Source of the DNA: Candidatus Kuenenia stuttgartensis
GTDB taxonomy: Bacteria > Planctomycetota > Planctomycetia > Isosphaerales > Isosphaeraceae
NCBI GenBank assembly: GCA_945874095.1
Contig: CAMCFM010000224.1
Location: 1 to 7,081, forward strand
Direction of reading: 5' to 3'
DNA: 7,081 nucleotides
Part shown: positions 6,992 through 7,081 of the stretch, piece after piece
How the letters are laid out: the number at the start of each line of letters is the position of its first letter
Numbering within the stretch: the first letter of the stretch is position 1
The notes under the pieces: model-generated
The model's input: only the letters and a program-made list of their open reading frames with translations
What the model was told of the DNA's origin: nothing
Databases searched by the model: none
Translations under genes and position numbers: made by a program

Positions 6992-7081
6992 CGGTTTTCG
7001 CATTTCTAGCGCCAAGACCGGATAGGTGCATGGCGCTAGCCAACGGTTTCCGCTTTTAATCTAGCCGCAGGGCGCTAGCCC
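6992..7081. repeat. Two tandem copies of a dyad-rich intergenic repeat ending in GGCGCTAGCC
   Basis: Copy 1 (6992-7041) begins CGGTTTTCGC and ends GGCGCTAGCC (7032-7041). Copy 2 (7044-7080) begins CGGTTTCCGC and ends with the same ten bases (7071-7080). After each start comes a T-rich segment and then CTAGC. In copy 1, CTAGCGCC (7006-7013) and GGCGCTAG (7032-7039) form an eight-base stem. In copy 2, CTAGC (7061-7065) pairs with GCTAG (7074-7078). Similar G/C-rich, TAGC-containing intergenic repeats are, from memory, common in planctomycete genomes. The array probably continues past the right edge. Function is unknown; a REP-like family or transcript-end hairpins are the main options. Confidence 0.55.

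Noticed and set aside
6992..7081. CRISPR array or insertion-sequence end
   Set aside because: Only two imperfect, unequal copies with no constant spacer length and no transposase gene; a dispersed intergenic repeat fits better.

Overview
The window reads as chromosomal DNA from a planctomycete (order Planctomycetales or a close relative; genus not determinable by eye). The strongest clue is the adjacent pair of a DUF1549/DUF1553 protein carrying a CXXCH motif and a Tat-exported DUF1501 protein. These families are greatly expanded in Planctomycetes. Tandem copies of a GGCGCTAGCC-ending intergenic repeat at the right edge fit the same picture.

Layout: (1) Positions 1-1983, plus strand: a glutamine-dependent asparagine synthetase (AsnB family) whose first codons, including the catalytic Cys, lie just left of the window. 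(2) Positions 1984-2228: a 245-base intergenic stretch with a long imperfect hairpin (2000-2054) followed by an AT-rich leader. (3) Positions 2229-5951, plus strand: a two-gene operon, a secreted DUF1549/DUF1553 protein followed 21 bases later by a DUF1501 protein with a twin-arginine signal. (4) Positions 5997-6686, minus strand: ribose-5-phosphate isomerase A (rpiA), convergent with the operon across a 45-base gap. (5) Positions 6687-7081: about 395 bases without a convincing gene. It holds the rpiA upstream region with small dyads, what looks like the 3' half of a proline tRNA on the minus strand (6778-6819), and two copies of a dyad-rich repeat (6992-7081).

How the genes relate: the operon probably makes two exported proteins that act together outside the cytoplasm. 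Such pairs are conserved in planctomycetes but their biochemistry is largely unknown. asnB and rpiA are ordinary metabolic genes with no evident link to the pair. I see no clear undescribed system in the coding part. The less ordinary signals are non-coding: the tRNA-Pro 3' fragment, which could be an attachment-site scar of an element lying to the right, the 23-pair hairpin behind asnB, and the terminal repeat.
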